NCBI GenBank assembly: GCA_033032865.1
Contig: JAWHQI010000060.1
Span: forward strand, 10,682,001-10,746,000
Length of the DNA stretch: 64,000 nt
Source: Dactylorhiza incarnata
Taxonomy: Eukaryota > Streptophyta > Magnoliopsida > Asparagales > Orchidaceae
Reading direction: 5' to 3'
Shown in pieces: positions 11,501 to 22,425 of this stretch (position 1 is its first letter; each line of letters opens with the position of its first letter). The position numbers and the translations under genes were made by a program. A model generated the notes under the pieces. That model did no database searches. It had not been told where the DNA came from and was given only the letters and a program-made list of their open reading frames with translations.

Positions 11501-13654
11501 ACTTTGCACCCTTAAGGATTCACCCTTAGGGTTTTAGGTCACACCACCCTAAAGGTTCCAAATGGACCATTAGGGTGTGACACAAGCATTTGTATATCCA
11601 TACCTTCATACCATCATGATGGGAGGAGGCTAACACATTCAACTCCTCAAAATGACCCAAACCCTAATATGACCCTTAAAGGTCCTCATTAGGGTTTCCC
11701 ATTTTCCATATCAAATCAACTCCAAATGGAGTGAAATTTTAGGTAGGCACTACTCATGTACAAAAGAGTATGCCACCAAAGTTTGGTGTCATTTGGACAT
11801 TATAAGCTCCAAAAATCAACTTAATTTAAATATTCCAACTACCACAAAAACCCTAGGTAAAAGTGACCACCAAGGGCTGTCCCTTTGGAAGGGGGTGCCC
11901 CTAGGGTATACCAACCCATGGTTAAAAGCACAGCTCCAAAGAATGAAGGGTTTGACCTAGGTAAGTTTTCTAATGGACTGGCCTAGTGTAGGACCAGTCC
12001 TAGTAAAACAGCTCCCTAGGGAGCTGTAGGTCACCAAATGATCTAAACTCAAAGCCAAATGGAAGTTAAGACCAAGGCCTACAACTTTCATGTTGGGCAC
12101 TTTTTTTAAATCTGCCATTAGGAGGCCCTAATTATTATTTGAAGAAGACTGATTATTGTAGGCAGAATAACTAATAACAGGAATTAATTAAATACAGAAT
12201 TTATAGATCCGCACAGATCTTGAAGCATATCCGACGGCAGCGGCTCATCTTCCTCCTCCAGCCGACGGCTGGGATTCCCCCGTCCTAGGCCGATTTACTC
12301 CTCCTTTTCCCGGCCACCTGGTGGCCACCACGGCCGGCCACCACCGCCACCACCTTCGTGGTGGTCGGGGCTACAACTCCCGGCGACATGGCGGCCGAAG
12401 GAGGCAGATTCCGGCGAGCCTGGGTGGCTTGATTTAAGCCGATTTTCATGAAATCGACGAGTGGATTCGGGCTCAATTGAGCCCGATCCTTCAATCTTTT
12501 GTGATGAGAAGCTATCATGAGGGGAGGGGAGGAGAAACGAACCTAGAGTGGGGCTTGGCGGTGGCGGCGGCGGCGGTTGGCCATGGAAATGCCTTGCTCC
12601 GGCGATCCTGCTCACAGCCGCGATTCACCACCAAAAGCTCTGCTCCAAGTGTTGTTTCCGTCTGCTCTCTACCTCCTGAAGCTAATGGTAAGGTCGGATT
12701 GGGATGGGGAGGCCTCTATAGGCTGATTTCAAATTAAGCTTCATCGATTTTACCCCTTGCTGCCACCCTCCTGCACTCCTGCCCCTGCTGGCACTCTGAT
12801 CTCCTCCAGCTGCTTTGTAATCAAGGTGGGGTGCCCCAAACTGATTGGAGGTGGAGTGTAGAGGTGGAAATTGCTTTCTCTTTAGGCTTTATGCTTTTTG
12901 AACCACTTTTTGTCCCCCCCCCCCCCCCCTTCATTTGATTAATCAAGCCATGTTTGGGTTCAGTATAAGGCTGATGGGCAAGACCTATGTCCATGATTAA
13001 TTAGTTAATTTATTGGTGTTGGGGTTCATTTCAATTTAGGCTTGAAATTCACCCTTAATGGGCTATGTTGACCATGGTTGACTTTGGTCAACCAAGGTGA
13101 GTGGGTTGACCCCACTTGGGGGTCATGGGTCCCTTAACATCACCCAACATAGGTTGGTCCATGGTGGGGCTCCAATTGGTTCAATTTAATCAAAGGGTGT
13201 AGATTTGACCAAAATTGGGTAAAGTTTGACTTTGGTTAATTGTGGTCAATTGGTCCCACCATGATGGGGCTTTTTGGTCCAATAGGTTCCTTAAGGTGTT
13301 TAGAGTGTGGTGGTAAGGTCAATTTGAACATTTGAGGGTCGATTGAACCCTACTTGACTCAGTTTGGTTAATGTTGACCTATTGTTGACTTTGGTCAATT
13401 TCACGCAATTGGGTCCCACCCAAGTGCACTTATCATCCTATAGGTCTCCCTTGGTGGTTAGGGTGGTAAGGGGGAGGTCAATTTGGTGAATTGAGGGTCA
13501 TTTGGCCTAAGGGAGTGGTATTGGGCTATGTTGATTTTGTGCCCTTGGTGTGCACTTAGCACACTCCACTTGGCTCAAGGGCCTTAGTGCCCACTCTACA
13601 CACCACCCATGCCCTAACACCATCTAGGGGTCTAGAAGGATTGTGGATGTTACA
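8579..13654 (-). mobile_element. 5.1-kb LTR-type insertion (solo-LTR-like), TSD CATAG
   Basis: The insertion is bounded by the 5-bp direct repeat CATAG (8574-8578 and 13,655-13,659) and has TG..CA termini (TGTAAGATC at the left, GATGTTACA at the right). On the minus strand it starts TGTAACATCC, a common plant LTR start. It interrupts the family A LTR, whose sequence continues on both sides. No gag, pol or internal LTR pair is visible, so it looks like one very long solo LTR, or a large non-autonomous LTR element too diverged for its repeats to be seen. It contains a CT microsatellite (8899-8915), a C-tract (12,916-12,929), a proline/glycine-rich frame (12,295-12,615 minus) that I treat as composition, and a TTGAC-rich block (13,078-13,410). 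LTRs near 5 kb are known in Ogre/Tat-type gypsy elements; that assignment is inference. Confidence 0.75.
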
Positions 13655-13659
13655 CATAG

Positions 13660-13850
13660 TACCTTTGGGGTCCTATTTATAGGAAAACCAAAGGGGAGGA
13701 AGAGTCTTATTTATAGCACAGCCCAACCCGGCGACTATACGACATTGAGGGGAATCTCGCCTGGCTTTGGCGAGTATCTCCTATGGTCGCTTACCTGGCG
13801 AGTATAAGTGGTTGCTCGCACATGCTTATTCATACACGTCCAGGCCTTCC
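13660..13850 (-). mobile_element. gypsy family A LTR, U3 part of copy 1
   Basis: This is the continuation of the LTR interrupted at 8578. It matches 14,862-14,989 of copy 2 (CCCAACCCGGCGACTATxCG, GACATTGAGGGGAATCTCGC). The minus strand has a TATA-like CCTATAAATAGGACC at about 13,673-13,687, the likely retroelement promoter. Confidence 0.7.
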
Positions 13851-13974
13851 ACTGCTCCTGCTGGCTGAGTTGCCCTTAATCTCTGACTTCTGGATTCTGC
13901 TTTGACCTTTGACTTTAACTTCTGCTTACGTGACCTGAATTGGGTCCTACCATCGAAGAATATGAGTTGTACAA

Positions 13975-14240
13975 TGAGATTCATCAACCAAGATTGTAAA
14001 ACAATCTTGTTCAATGTCCATATTTATTTCACATGTGGTAGCACTTGCAATTGCGAAAACAACATCTTTTTGTATCTTTGGACCTGTTAACTGACAATTA
14101 CTTGGAGCATTTTTCAAGACTACTCCTTTGACATCATTGTTATTTGAAGCAAAAAATTCTAAAAGTTCCAAAACAATTGGTTTGTTTGTAGACTTATCAG
14201 ACTCATCATGGGCATAAAAAGACAATCTGTGTCGCAATAA
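13975..14240 (-). pseudogene. captured hAT transposase fragment
   Basis: The minus frame (14,378-13,947) contains YFLLRHRLSFYAHDESDKST, VLELLEFFASNNNDVKGVVL, KNAPSNCQLTGPKIQKD and FTILVDES. These are the blocks immediately N-terminal to those kept in the 1.9-3.5 kb hAT remnant, from the same DUF4371 family. The fragment lies between two direct copies of a roughly 37-bp segment (13,936-13,971 and 14,270-14,308, each with GAATTGGGTCCTA), suggesting capture or recombination inside the gypsy cluster. Confidence 0.75.
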
Positions 14241-14308
14241 AAAATATGGGTTGAATTGGCCTGCGTGGATTGAATTGGGTCCTAACCTCGGAGAATATGG
14301 GTTGTACA

Positions 14309-14989
14309 GCAATGAGGCAAGGTCATCGTACACTCCATGCGAGGAAGCAGAACTGCTCGCAATGTCCCCTCCATTCATCGCGTGAAATCCTTAAAGTCTG
14401 CTCTTGTCACATACTCGCCTCCTTTTGCCGAATTGCCGACTATCCCTTCAGGGTCGCCAACTTCCACCATATCGCCTTCCCACCAGGTTTTCTTCCTCTG
14501 ACTACGATCCATGCTCACTGCACCAAAGTGTTGAAGCCAGGAAAATCTTAGCTCCAAATATTCGGATCATTGCAACCAGAGGCTATTTGCCCAGCGACCC
14601 AACTAGATGGATTGGCAAGCAGCAACGAAGAGGCTCGAACAATAATAACATGATCTCAGGTACTGCGGCAGGGAGGTCCCACCATATACCCAGAAGCTTA
14701 GAAGAGACTTCTCCTCTACAACCAAAGATGACCGAGCAGGGTACGAGGGAAGCACCAACTTGCCGAGTATCTAGGATGACGCTCGAGGGTGACGGCCAAG
14801 ATCTCAAGGGGACAAGTCTTCGAAAATGAGATTCTGAAAGCTCAGCCAAATGTGCTAATCATAGTACATTTGGGGTCTTATTTATAGTAAAACCAAAGGG
14901 CAGGGAAGGTCATATTTATAGCTCAGCCCAACCCGGCGACTATGCGACATTGAGGGGAATCTCGCCTGGCTTCGACGAGAATCTCCTAT
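14309..14989 (-). mobile_element. gypsy family A LTR plus gag start (copy 2)
   Basis: A second minus-strand copy, closely similar to 8030-8578. It keeps GGEYVTRADFKDFTR of gag (14,557-14,375) and LTR sequence to 14,989, where a TGTAACGACCC sequence breaks it. It has a TATA-like CTATAAATAAGACCCC on the minus strand near 14,879-14,889. Confidence 0.7.
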
Positions 14990-15232
14990 TGTAACGACCC
15001 AGAAGCCGACGTCCGATCGGGACAACGTCCACCGATCTAGCCTCAACTGGCCTCGCTACCAGACTGCAGCCCAAGCACCCCAACCCCTCTCCAGCCCACT
15101 GGCGGGTTGTTGGTGTCCACAACCTCTCTTTGATGAGGCAAACTCGATAGTCAAGCATGCACCACGGGGACTTCCCAGGAGATCACCCATCCCAGTACTA
15201 CTCCAGTCCGAGCACGCTTAACTATGGAGTTC
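14990..15232 (-). pseudogene. 5S-rRNA-like segment within an LTR/TRIM-like insertion
   Basis: The minus strand of 15,156-15,232 resembles the 3' two thirds of plant 5S rRNA: GAACTCCATAGTTAAGCGTG, GGAGTAGTACTGGGATGGGT and GATCTCCTGGGAAGTCCCCG. The first roughly 40 nt of a true 5S gene are missing, and no T-run terminator follows in place. The plus strand at 14,990 starts TGTAACGACCCAGAAGCC, a typical LTR start. 5S-derived sequence inside LTRs is known from Cassandra TRIM retrotransposons, so I infer a Cassandra-type or similar remnant rather than a 5S array. The right end was not defined. Confidence 0.6.
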
Positions 15233-15360
15233 TTTCATTTCTCATCATCAATTGGCTCAATAGTCTGGTAGCTCATCACCAATTGGCTCAATTGAGCTCC
15301 ATAGTCCGGTAGCTCATCACCAATTGGCTCAATTGGTGATGGGAAGTGAAAGAACTCCAC
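15226..15360. repeat. inverted/direct repeat cluster (TCACCAATTGGCTCAATT)
   Basis: The ends GAGTTCTTTCATTTCTC (15,226) and GGGAAGTGAAAGAACTC (about 15,341-15,357) are inverted. Between them GGTAGCTCATCACCAATTGG occurs twice with flanking variants, so the whole can form a hairpin. It abuts the 5S-like segment. Confidence 0.7.
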
Positions 15361-17462
15361 AAACTGAACTTCCAAATTCAGTTTATGGGAAATTATCTAA
15401 CTGTGGTTGACAAGGGCCTTTTTAAAGATAATATCTTTTAATTTTATCATGATCATTTACATCATAACTGGATATCGGCTGTTGTAATCCGGGATCAGAA
15501 AGGAATTCCACAACACAATTTAATTGGTTTCTCTTACTACATGAGGGTGACTCTTCCACGTTTTGTGTTCGTTGAATCGATTGAACAACTTTCAAAAATA
15601 ATCCTCTATAACTAAATAGGCCGAATTTCAGATCTGATTAGAAACAATGAATCCCCAAAACACTAAATTATATTCTCACATGCACATTCACATAATCTGA
15701 AATTGAATAAAAAAACTAAAGACTCAAATCTGAAAATAAAAAACTAAGTACTCAGAAAAAATAATTCCTTACTTGAAATGGAGACTGGAGTGGCTACAAA
15801 TGTTGAAAATCGGGCAAAATGGAATCACTCAGTTACAACTTAAATGTGAACAAATTTCAAAAAAAAAAATCATAAAGTATCATAATGTGAACAACCTTAC
15901 TGAATGTGAGCTGATTATTCAGGTTGTTACTGAATGATTCTAGTTTTCTAAGGTGAATAATTTGTTCAAACTTTACTGAATGATTCTACTTTTCTAAGGC
16001 TCTAAGTGAATCCATTTGCTCACATTCAGCTGTAGAAAACTAGAACATACATAAAAAATCATAGAGTATCAAGAAATCGACGCACCACCGCTCAACAAAT
16101 TTTACTAAATGTGGATAGAGTATCAAGAAATCGAGCCTTAGAAAAGTAGCAGGAAAGCCCTAAATCGACTTGAACGTCCATGTGGCTTTTTCTAAACTTT
16201 GATTTATTTCAAGAAGTAAATTATGAACTAAGTTCATTTTCCCATATTAATTATTTAATTAATGTGATTGTAGATAAATGGTGGTGGTTTGATGCATAAC
16301 TGATGAAGAAATTACTCAACCATTATTATGGTGGTGCTCATAAGAAATTCCGAGGTAAATATAAATTATATGCTTGAAAATTTTAATTAATGACAGGATT
16401 GTAATTATTTGCTTCAGTATTTTTGTAATATAATTGTTATTAAGATGTTAGTGTTCCTAAAGTCCATGTTATGATAAAATTAGTATATTCAATTTAAACG
16501 CAAATAGAAGTCTATGTTTGACATGACAACGATTATGGTAATTCTCATCTTTGCATTTAAACGCAAATAGAATGTTAGTTTAGAACTTTATCATGAAATA
16601 TTGCAGTTTTAAGTAGACTAATAATGTTGTATGACGCGTCGTTTATATTTCAATTTTAAGCAGCATTAATTTTTGATACTTTTTAAATGCATTCATGATC
16701 TGAACAATCATATTCATTAGGTCTAAACTAACAATCATATTCATTAAGGTCTAAACTAACAATTTCAGTGTCGTTTTAGGTTCTATGGCAGGGTATCACA
16801 TTGACGAGTTTCGAAGAAATTACATTTATTATGGAGTTCGGTCATTTTCTATCACGTACTGCAGTTTAGTTTATGTTATCGTATTGATTAACTTTCGTCC
16901 ATGATTTACTTTACAATTCCAATGTCTCCTTCAATTTACTTTAGCTATTGAATTGATTTTCAAATTTGCGTGCTTAATATGATTCCATAACACCTCTCCT
17001 GAATTAAAGAGAAGTGGCTTTATAATAAACTGCAGTTATGTTCCACCAACATAAGAAAAGAGAGTTTTCCAGGATTTGCAATAATATAACAAGTATGAAA
17101 TGACAAAAACTAGGTTAATAATTATGGCCAACTTGATAATAATCACCCAAATTTCAATTGACTTGTCTATATGACATATGCACAGAGCATATGCATATAT
17201 ATGTGTTCTGACAAAATATACATTCATTCATACTTAATAATTATGTATGTTTTATAATATATCTTAGTCCAACATTCATTATATGTACATAGATACATAA
17301 TTGCTTATATACAAATAATTAATTTTTTTACTTGCTTATTTTGAACTGAACTTGATCTAGCTCGATATGATGCAATATTCGGTCAATTAGGTTCGATCGG
17401 AGCAAGATTTGGCTTATTACTCGAGCTAAACGTTGATCTGAGCAAGTATTTAGCGCTGTAAG
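15361..17462. other. AT-rich intergenic, no gene seen
   Basis: No conserved frame. Small local repeats occur: a CTGAATGATTCTA motif (15,900-16,000), TTTAAACGCAAATAGAA twice (near 16,494 and 16,555), and AACAATCATATTCATTA twice (near 16,704 and 16,728). It may include decayed Helitron 5' sequence. Confidence 0.6.
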
Positions 17463-20007
17463 AGCAGAAATCCCAATACAATCCGTAGAACCCGAGTTAT
17501 ACAGTGCAGTTCTTAAACATATGATACACGGATCATGTGGACGATTGCGCCCGAACACACAGTGCATGAAAAATAATGTTTGCAAAAAGGGCTTAATTGC
17601 CAAAACCTTTCTATGAACGCACAACACATGGAATTGATTCATACCCTCTATACCGTCGCCGAGATGATGACAGGACAATAACACGGGGGCGTGATGATAA
17701 TTTGGTGATCGATAATGGGTGGGTTGTTTTGTAAAACTCATGGCTTCTTCTCAAATATGATTGAAACATTAATGTGGAAATATGCAAGTATGTGTACAAG
17801 GGTCCCGACTGAGTTGCGTTTGAAGTGAGATCGGGTCAAAACTACGACAAAGTTAGCAAATACATCGACGGTCGTTGGATTTGTCCTCTTGAGGCTTCGT
17901 GGAAGTTGTTTAAATATCATATGTACCAAACATATCCATCAGTCGTGAGATTACAAATACATCTACCAAATCAACATTAAGTTCGATTTCAGGCTAACCA
18001 GACGATTGCCAATGTGCTTGCTAATGAACTTAATTCACAAACGATGTTAACATAGTTTTTCAAACTGTACAACGATGGGCTAAAAGTCGTACAATGTTTA
18101 TATGCAGACTTCACAAAACACTACCGATGGCTCACACTACGAAAAAATGGCTCGAAATCGAACAGTCATTGGTCGCATATACGTTGTATCACAAACAGAG
18201 CGTGAACGCTTCTACTTACGTCTTTTGCTTAATCACATTCCAGCACCAACATCATTTGGTTACCTATACATTGTCCATGGGCATCGTTGTGCCACATTCA
18301 AAGAAGTTGTTGAGCTGCATGGGTTGCTTGAAGAAGACAATAGCATCAGAGAATGCCTAGCGGAAAAGAGCACAAAAATTTTTGACTTGCCACGCTTAAG
18401 CGAGGGAATACAATACTCAGTTGACTTGCCAGATTTGATTGACAATGAACTATCAATTCCAATATCGGCGGTGAATTTAAATTCCACTGCGCTTTTGAAT
18501 CATGGGCAACAAACAACATACAACACTATATGCACTTGCATAAGAGAAGAAAACAGAGCTATTTTTTTTGTTGACGGCCCAGGTGAAACAGGTAAAACGT
18601 TCCTCAACCGATCTATACTAGCAGCTTTCCGTAATGAAGATCGTATTGTGATTGCCACAACAACTTCAGGAATAGCAATAAATTTACTTCTCGGTGGATG
18701 CACGGCTCACTCCCGGTTCAGAAGACCAATTAAACTCGAGAATGCATAGTACTAAATTGCAGTTTCAGTAAACAGTCTGATATGCGCAAATTGGATGAAC
18801 TTTCATGTGCAAATATTTGGGACGAGACACCTATGGAAAACAGGAAAACTTTCGAAATACTAGACCGTACATTACGAGACGTGCTACAAATAGACAAGTC
18901 TTTTGGTGGGAATGTTCTTATCATGGGAGGTGATTTCAGACAGGTTACACCCGTTGTTGTGAATGGAACAAAAATAGAAATAATACGGTCAAGCATCGTT
19001 GAGTCTTTCTTATGGCAAGATGTGAAGTTGCTTAAACTAAAAGATAATATGAGGGCACAAAATGACGTTCAATTTGCTGAATTCTTGCTCACGGTCGGAG
19101 ATGGGGATGAAACAACACTAGATAATGACATGATTCGTCACCTTGACTCAATTGTTATGTCTTGGGAAGGAGAGCATTCAACCAATGATCTAATAGATTT
19201 TTTTCCCAAATATGCAAACTTACAATGTGAGCACTACCGACGTTGAGTATATGGAGACAAGGCCGACCCTAATAACACCATTGAACGAAGACGTTAACAA
19301 GTTGAACGAAAAATGTATGCTAATGTTCCCGGGAGATTCTACAACCTACTACTCTTTTGACTCTCTCTGATGATAACCATAACTTATATCTCTCAGAATT
19401 TTTAAACTCTATTAATCCAGGTAACCTACCACCACATAAACTACCATTGAAGCGTGGTTGTCTCATTATGCTACTACGAAATATAGATCCAAAAATTAGA
19501 TTATTCAATGACACGCGAGTAATATGTCCTAGGTTTGGAAGAAATATCATCGAGACAAATATATTGGTAGGTCATTTCAAGGGTCTTAAAGTTTTTATTC
19601 CACGCATACCACTTAAGAGTGTAGAGGATTACAAGATCCGTTTGAACTGACGAGGAAACAATTTCCTGTCAGATTGAGTTTCGCCTTAACAATAAACAAA
19701 TCGCAGGGTCAGATTATTGCAAATGTCGGTATATATCTTTCAGATCACGTATCATGGCCAGCTATACGTTGTTGTATCTCGAGGGGTTTCAATAGAGACC
19801 ACAAAAGTTTTAGTAAAAAACTATGCTATCGAGGGTCATGAGGGTGTGTACACAAAGAATGTGGTGTTCAGAGAGATATTTGATCGGGTCGAATCGACCA
19901 CGACAAGAACTACAATATGTCAACAACTAAAGCAAATCAACATTTTAGTTGGTACCACCATCAACACAGGCAAGGACCAAATAACAAAAACTAGAAATAT
20001 TGCTTAG
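17463..20007 (+). pseudogene. Helitron Rep/PIF1-helicase remnant
   Basis: Plus-strand blocks follow Helitron helicase order. VLKHMIHGSCGRLRPNTQC and NVCKKG (17.5 kb), YPLYRRRDD, KYDxNINVEIC, VSKYIDGRWICPLEASWKLF, and RLQIHLPNQHxVRF come first. The 18,102-18,749 frame has TVIGRIYVVSQTERERFYLR, LRLLLNHIPAPTSFGYL, GLLEEDNSIRECL and Walker A GPGETGKTFL (the usual GG replaced by GE). Then follow Walker B IWDETPM (18,820), VLIMGGDFRQVTPVV, LKLKDNMRAQND, GCLIMLLRNIDP (19,460) and [25 protein letters not shown] (19,750-19,870). Frameshifts and stops split it into at least four pieces. Helitrons transpose by rolling-circle replication; this copy is inactive. An 80-90 bp segment containing ACCACCATCAACACAG is duplicated just after it (19,939 and 20,024). 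Confidence 0.88.
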
Positions 20008-20100
20008 GGCTCCGCCCATATCATTTTAGTTAGTACCACCATCAACACAGACAATGACCAAATAGCAAAAACTACGTATATATATACGGATTAATGTATA

Positions 20101-20661
20101 TACGCGCAGCGCGGATTTTCCCTATATCCGCGCGTTCGACGAACGCGGGCTCCGTTCGACGAACACGGGGCTCCGTTCGACGAACACGGCTCCGAACCAC
20201 GATCGACGAATAATATTCGATCGACCAACGCGGGCTAAAGATCGAAGCATATTCGCCGTTCGTCGATCGTGTTCGCCGAACGTGGCCATTCGCCGATCGA
20301 CAAACGGCGAATGGCCACGATCGACGATCGGCGGACGTGGAATGGCTTCGATCGACGAACGACGGGCTCCGTTTGATGAACACGGGCTAGCTTCGATCGA
20401 CGAACGGCGGGCTAAAGGCGGGCTCCGTTCGACGAACACGGGCTGGCTTCGATCGACGAACGGCGGGCTAACGGCGGGCTCCGTTCGACGAACACGGGTT
20501 GGCTTCGATCGACGAACGGCGGGCTAACGACGGGCTCCGTTCGACGAACACGGGCGTTGCGGATATAAACATATATCTTTAGTCGAACGGAGCCCCGTGT
20601 TCGTCGAACGGAGCCCGTGTTCGACGAACGCGCGGATATAAGGAAAATCCGCGCTGCGCGT
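20101..20661. repeat. GC-rich inverted-repeat island with 56-bp tandem core
   Basis: The left end (20,101: TACGCGCAGCGCGGATTTTC, then TATATCCGCGCG) is the complement of the right end (20,620-20,661). Both arms run inward about 80 bp into GTTCGACGAAC palindromes. The core has 56-bp direct repeats starting at about 20,345 (shorter), 20,390, 20,446 and 20,502, each with GCTTCGATCGACGAACG and TCCGTTCGACGAACACGGG. Open frames through it on both strands are compositional. GGGGCTCCGCCCC-type hairpins lie nearby (20,706-20,720 and 20,759-20,771). Confidence 0.9.
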
Positions 20662-20779
20662 ATTTCCAGCATATATATATATATATATCTACGAGTGACA
20701 GACACGGGGCTCCGCCCCTACAGTCAATCGCGACAGGACCTCGACCCCGACATATACGGGGCTCCGCCCATATCAATTA

Positions 20780-21542
20780 ATTAATACAGCTTAAAATAAA
20801 CACACTATCAATTAATAAATGCGAAAATTCGTTATATATCATTTTTCAATTTTTATTACAAAAATATCATCTTAATGCATATATTATCAGGCAAGTTAAA
20901 TCAACTCTAATAAATTTGATAAGTTTAATGGTAGCTCATGGGAAATACTGCTGACATGTCTAATGATAGTCTTTCTCAAAAAGACCGCTGATATGTCTGA
21001 TGAAAGACCACTATAGTAGGTCTTTGAGCTCTACTAAAATTTTTTTCTACTTTATGAATTTCCCTCATTATTTTTAATTTGGGATATGATATGATTACAT
21101 AAATAGGTATTTTATTTTATTATTTTTTTAAATATATTATAATATATGTTAAGTTATCAGAGTAAATGAATTAGGCTATTTATAGCAATTTTGAATGTTG
21201 CATCAAAACCAAATTTTTTCTTATAATACAGTAAACATATATTTTAATATTATACTTATTAATTTATTATTATTATTATTATTATTAGTTAATCTGTTAT
21301 TCTGTTTTTTTACCGATACAAATATTCAAGCGGCTGAGTTTGAAAAATTTGAGTTTGAATTTTCTAACGAACTTCTCTCTCTATCTCTATCTCTATCTCT
21401 CACACAGCTTCTATATAACCTTGATCTACATCCCTCTTCTCCGCTCCTATTCTGAAATCGACTTCAATTCATCCTCTGCGATCATCTGTTTCCCCCTCAC
21501 TCAGTCTCTCGATCTCTCTGCAAGCAGTACTATTCGGCTTCC
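20780..21542 (+). promoter_or_regulatory. upstream region of the DUF599 gene
   Basis: AT-rich and without coding signal. It contains an ATT microsatellite (21,267-21,287), a CT-rich tract (21,373-21,402) and a TATA-like TATATAA at about 21,413-21,419, roughly 125 bp before the ATG. A CT tract near the start site is common in plant core promoters. The exact start of transcription is inference. Confidence 0.45.
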
Positions 21543-22425
21543 ATGGAGTCACCGGCGCCGGACTACGTTCTCCTCCCCCTCGGCCTCATCATCATGGCAA
21601 GCTATCACGCATGGCTCCTCCACCGCATCATCTACCGTCCCACCAAGACCGTCGCCGGCATCGATTCCATCAACCGCCGGATCTGGATTCGAGCGATGAT
21701 GGAGGTAATTAATTAACCACGCAATCCCACATACAGTGATCGTCTGTACGCTGATCGATCCATGAGATCTGAATTTTAATTTTAAAAAAATGGGTGCAAA
21801 ATAACAGGACACAGCGCAGAACGGAGTCCTGGCAGTCCAAACTCTGAGAAACAGCATCCTGGCGTCTGCGCTGATGGCCTTGGCGACGACCATACTCTTC
21901 TCGTTGATCGCCGTCCTGATGACCATCGCACGCGGCGTCGATCAGAGCCCGGAGATGCTCGGCGATGTCGGCCTCACCGTCAAGTTCTTCTGCCTCCTAG
22001 CGTGCCTCCTCGCCGCATTTCTGCTCAGCGTGCAGTCTGCGCGGTACTACAGCCACGCGAGCATGCTGATTACTGTTCCGTCGAGTTGCCAGCAGAGGCG
22101 GGCGAGGGAGTATGCGGCGAGCGCCGCCGTGAACAGAGGAAGCTGCTGCTGGTCGATGGGGGTCAGGGCCTGCTACTTCGCCGTCCCTCTCTGCCTCTGG
22201 ATTCTTGGATCGATGCAAATGATCGCCGGCTGCATTGGAATTGTCGTGATGCTGTATTTCATTGACGCCTGCTCCGATGATTTGGGCGAAGGAGAGGAGA
22301 AGGAGAATGCTGCGGCTGAGGAGACGTCGGCGAAACACATTAATGCTGAGCCGCAATCCGTGTCTCGCCATGATCGTGAAATCTCCTCCGTCCAACTCCT
22401 GGAGATCATAGTGGTAAAAGATTAG
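21543..22425 (+). CDS. DUF599 family membrane protein (2 exons)
   Basis: CDS is join(21543..21704, 21808..22425), 259 residues. Intron 21,705-21,807 has GT..AG ends and lies in phase 0 after codon 54. The ATG at 21,543 is preceded by CC in a good plant context and begins MESPAPDYVLLPLGLIIMAS. Four or five hydrophobic segments are visible: residues about 7-26, 71-95, 110-130, and a long one at 176-206. Conserved-looking parts are RAMMEDTAQNGVLAVQTLRN across the splice and SARYYSHASMLITVP. An acidic, charged tail (210-259) follows. This pattern fits the plant DUF599 proteins, whose biochemical role is unknown. The reading frame is intact, with high GC at third positions compared with the surrounding DNA. 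The family call rests on remembered sequence pattern. Confidence 0.88.

Noticed and set aside
12285..12615. Proline/glycine-rich proteins on the minus strand
   Set aside because: Lie inside the long LTR; low-complexity composition with no conserved domain.
15156..15232. Functional 5S rRNA gene
   Set aside because: The first third of the gene is missing and the copy is single and diverged.
20122..20705. Arginine/serine-rich open frames in the palindromic island
   Set aside because: Open on both strands only because of the repeated GACGAACG words.
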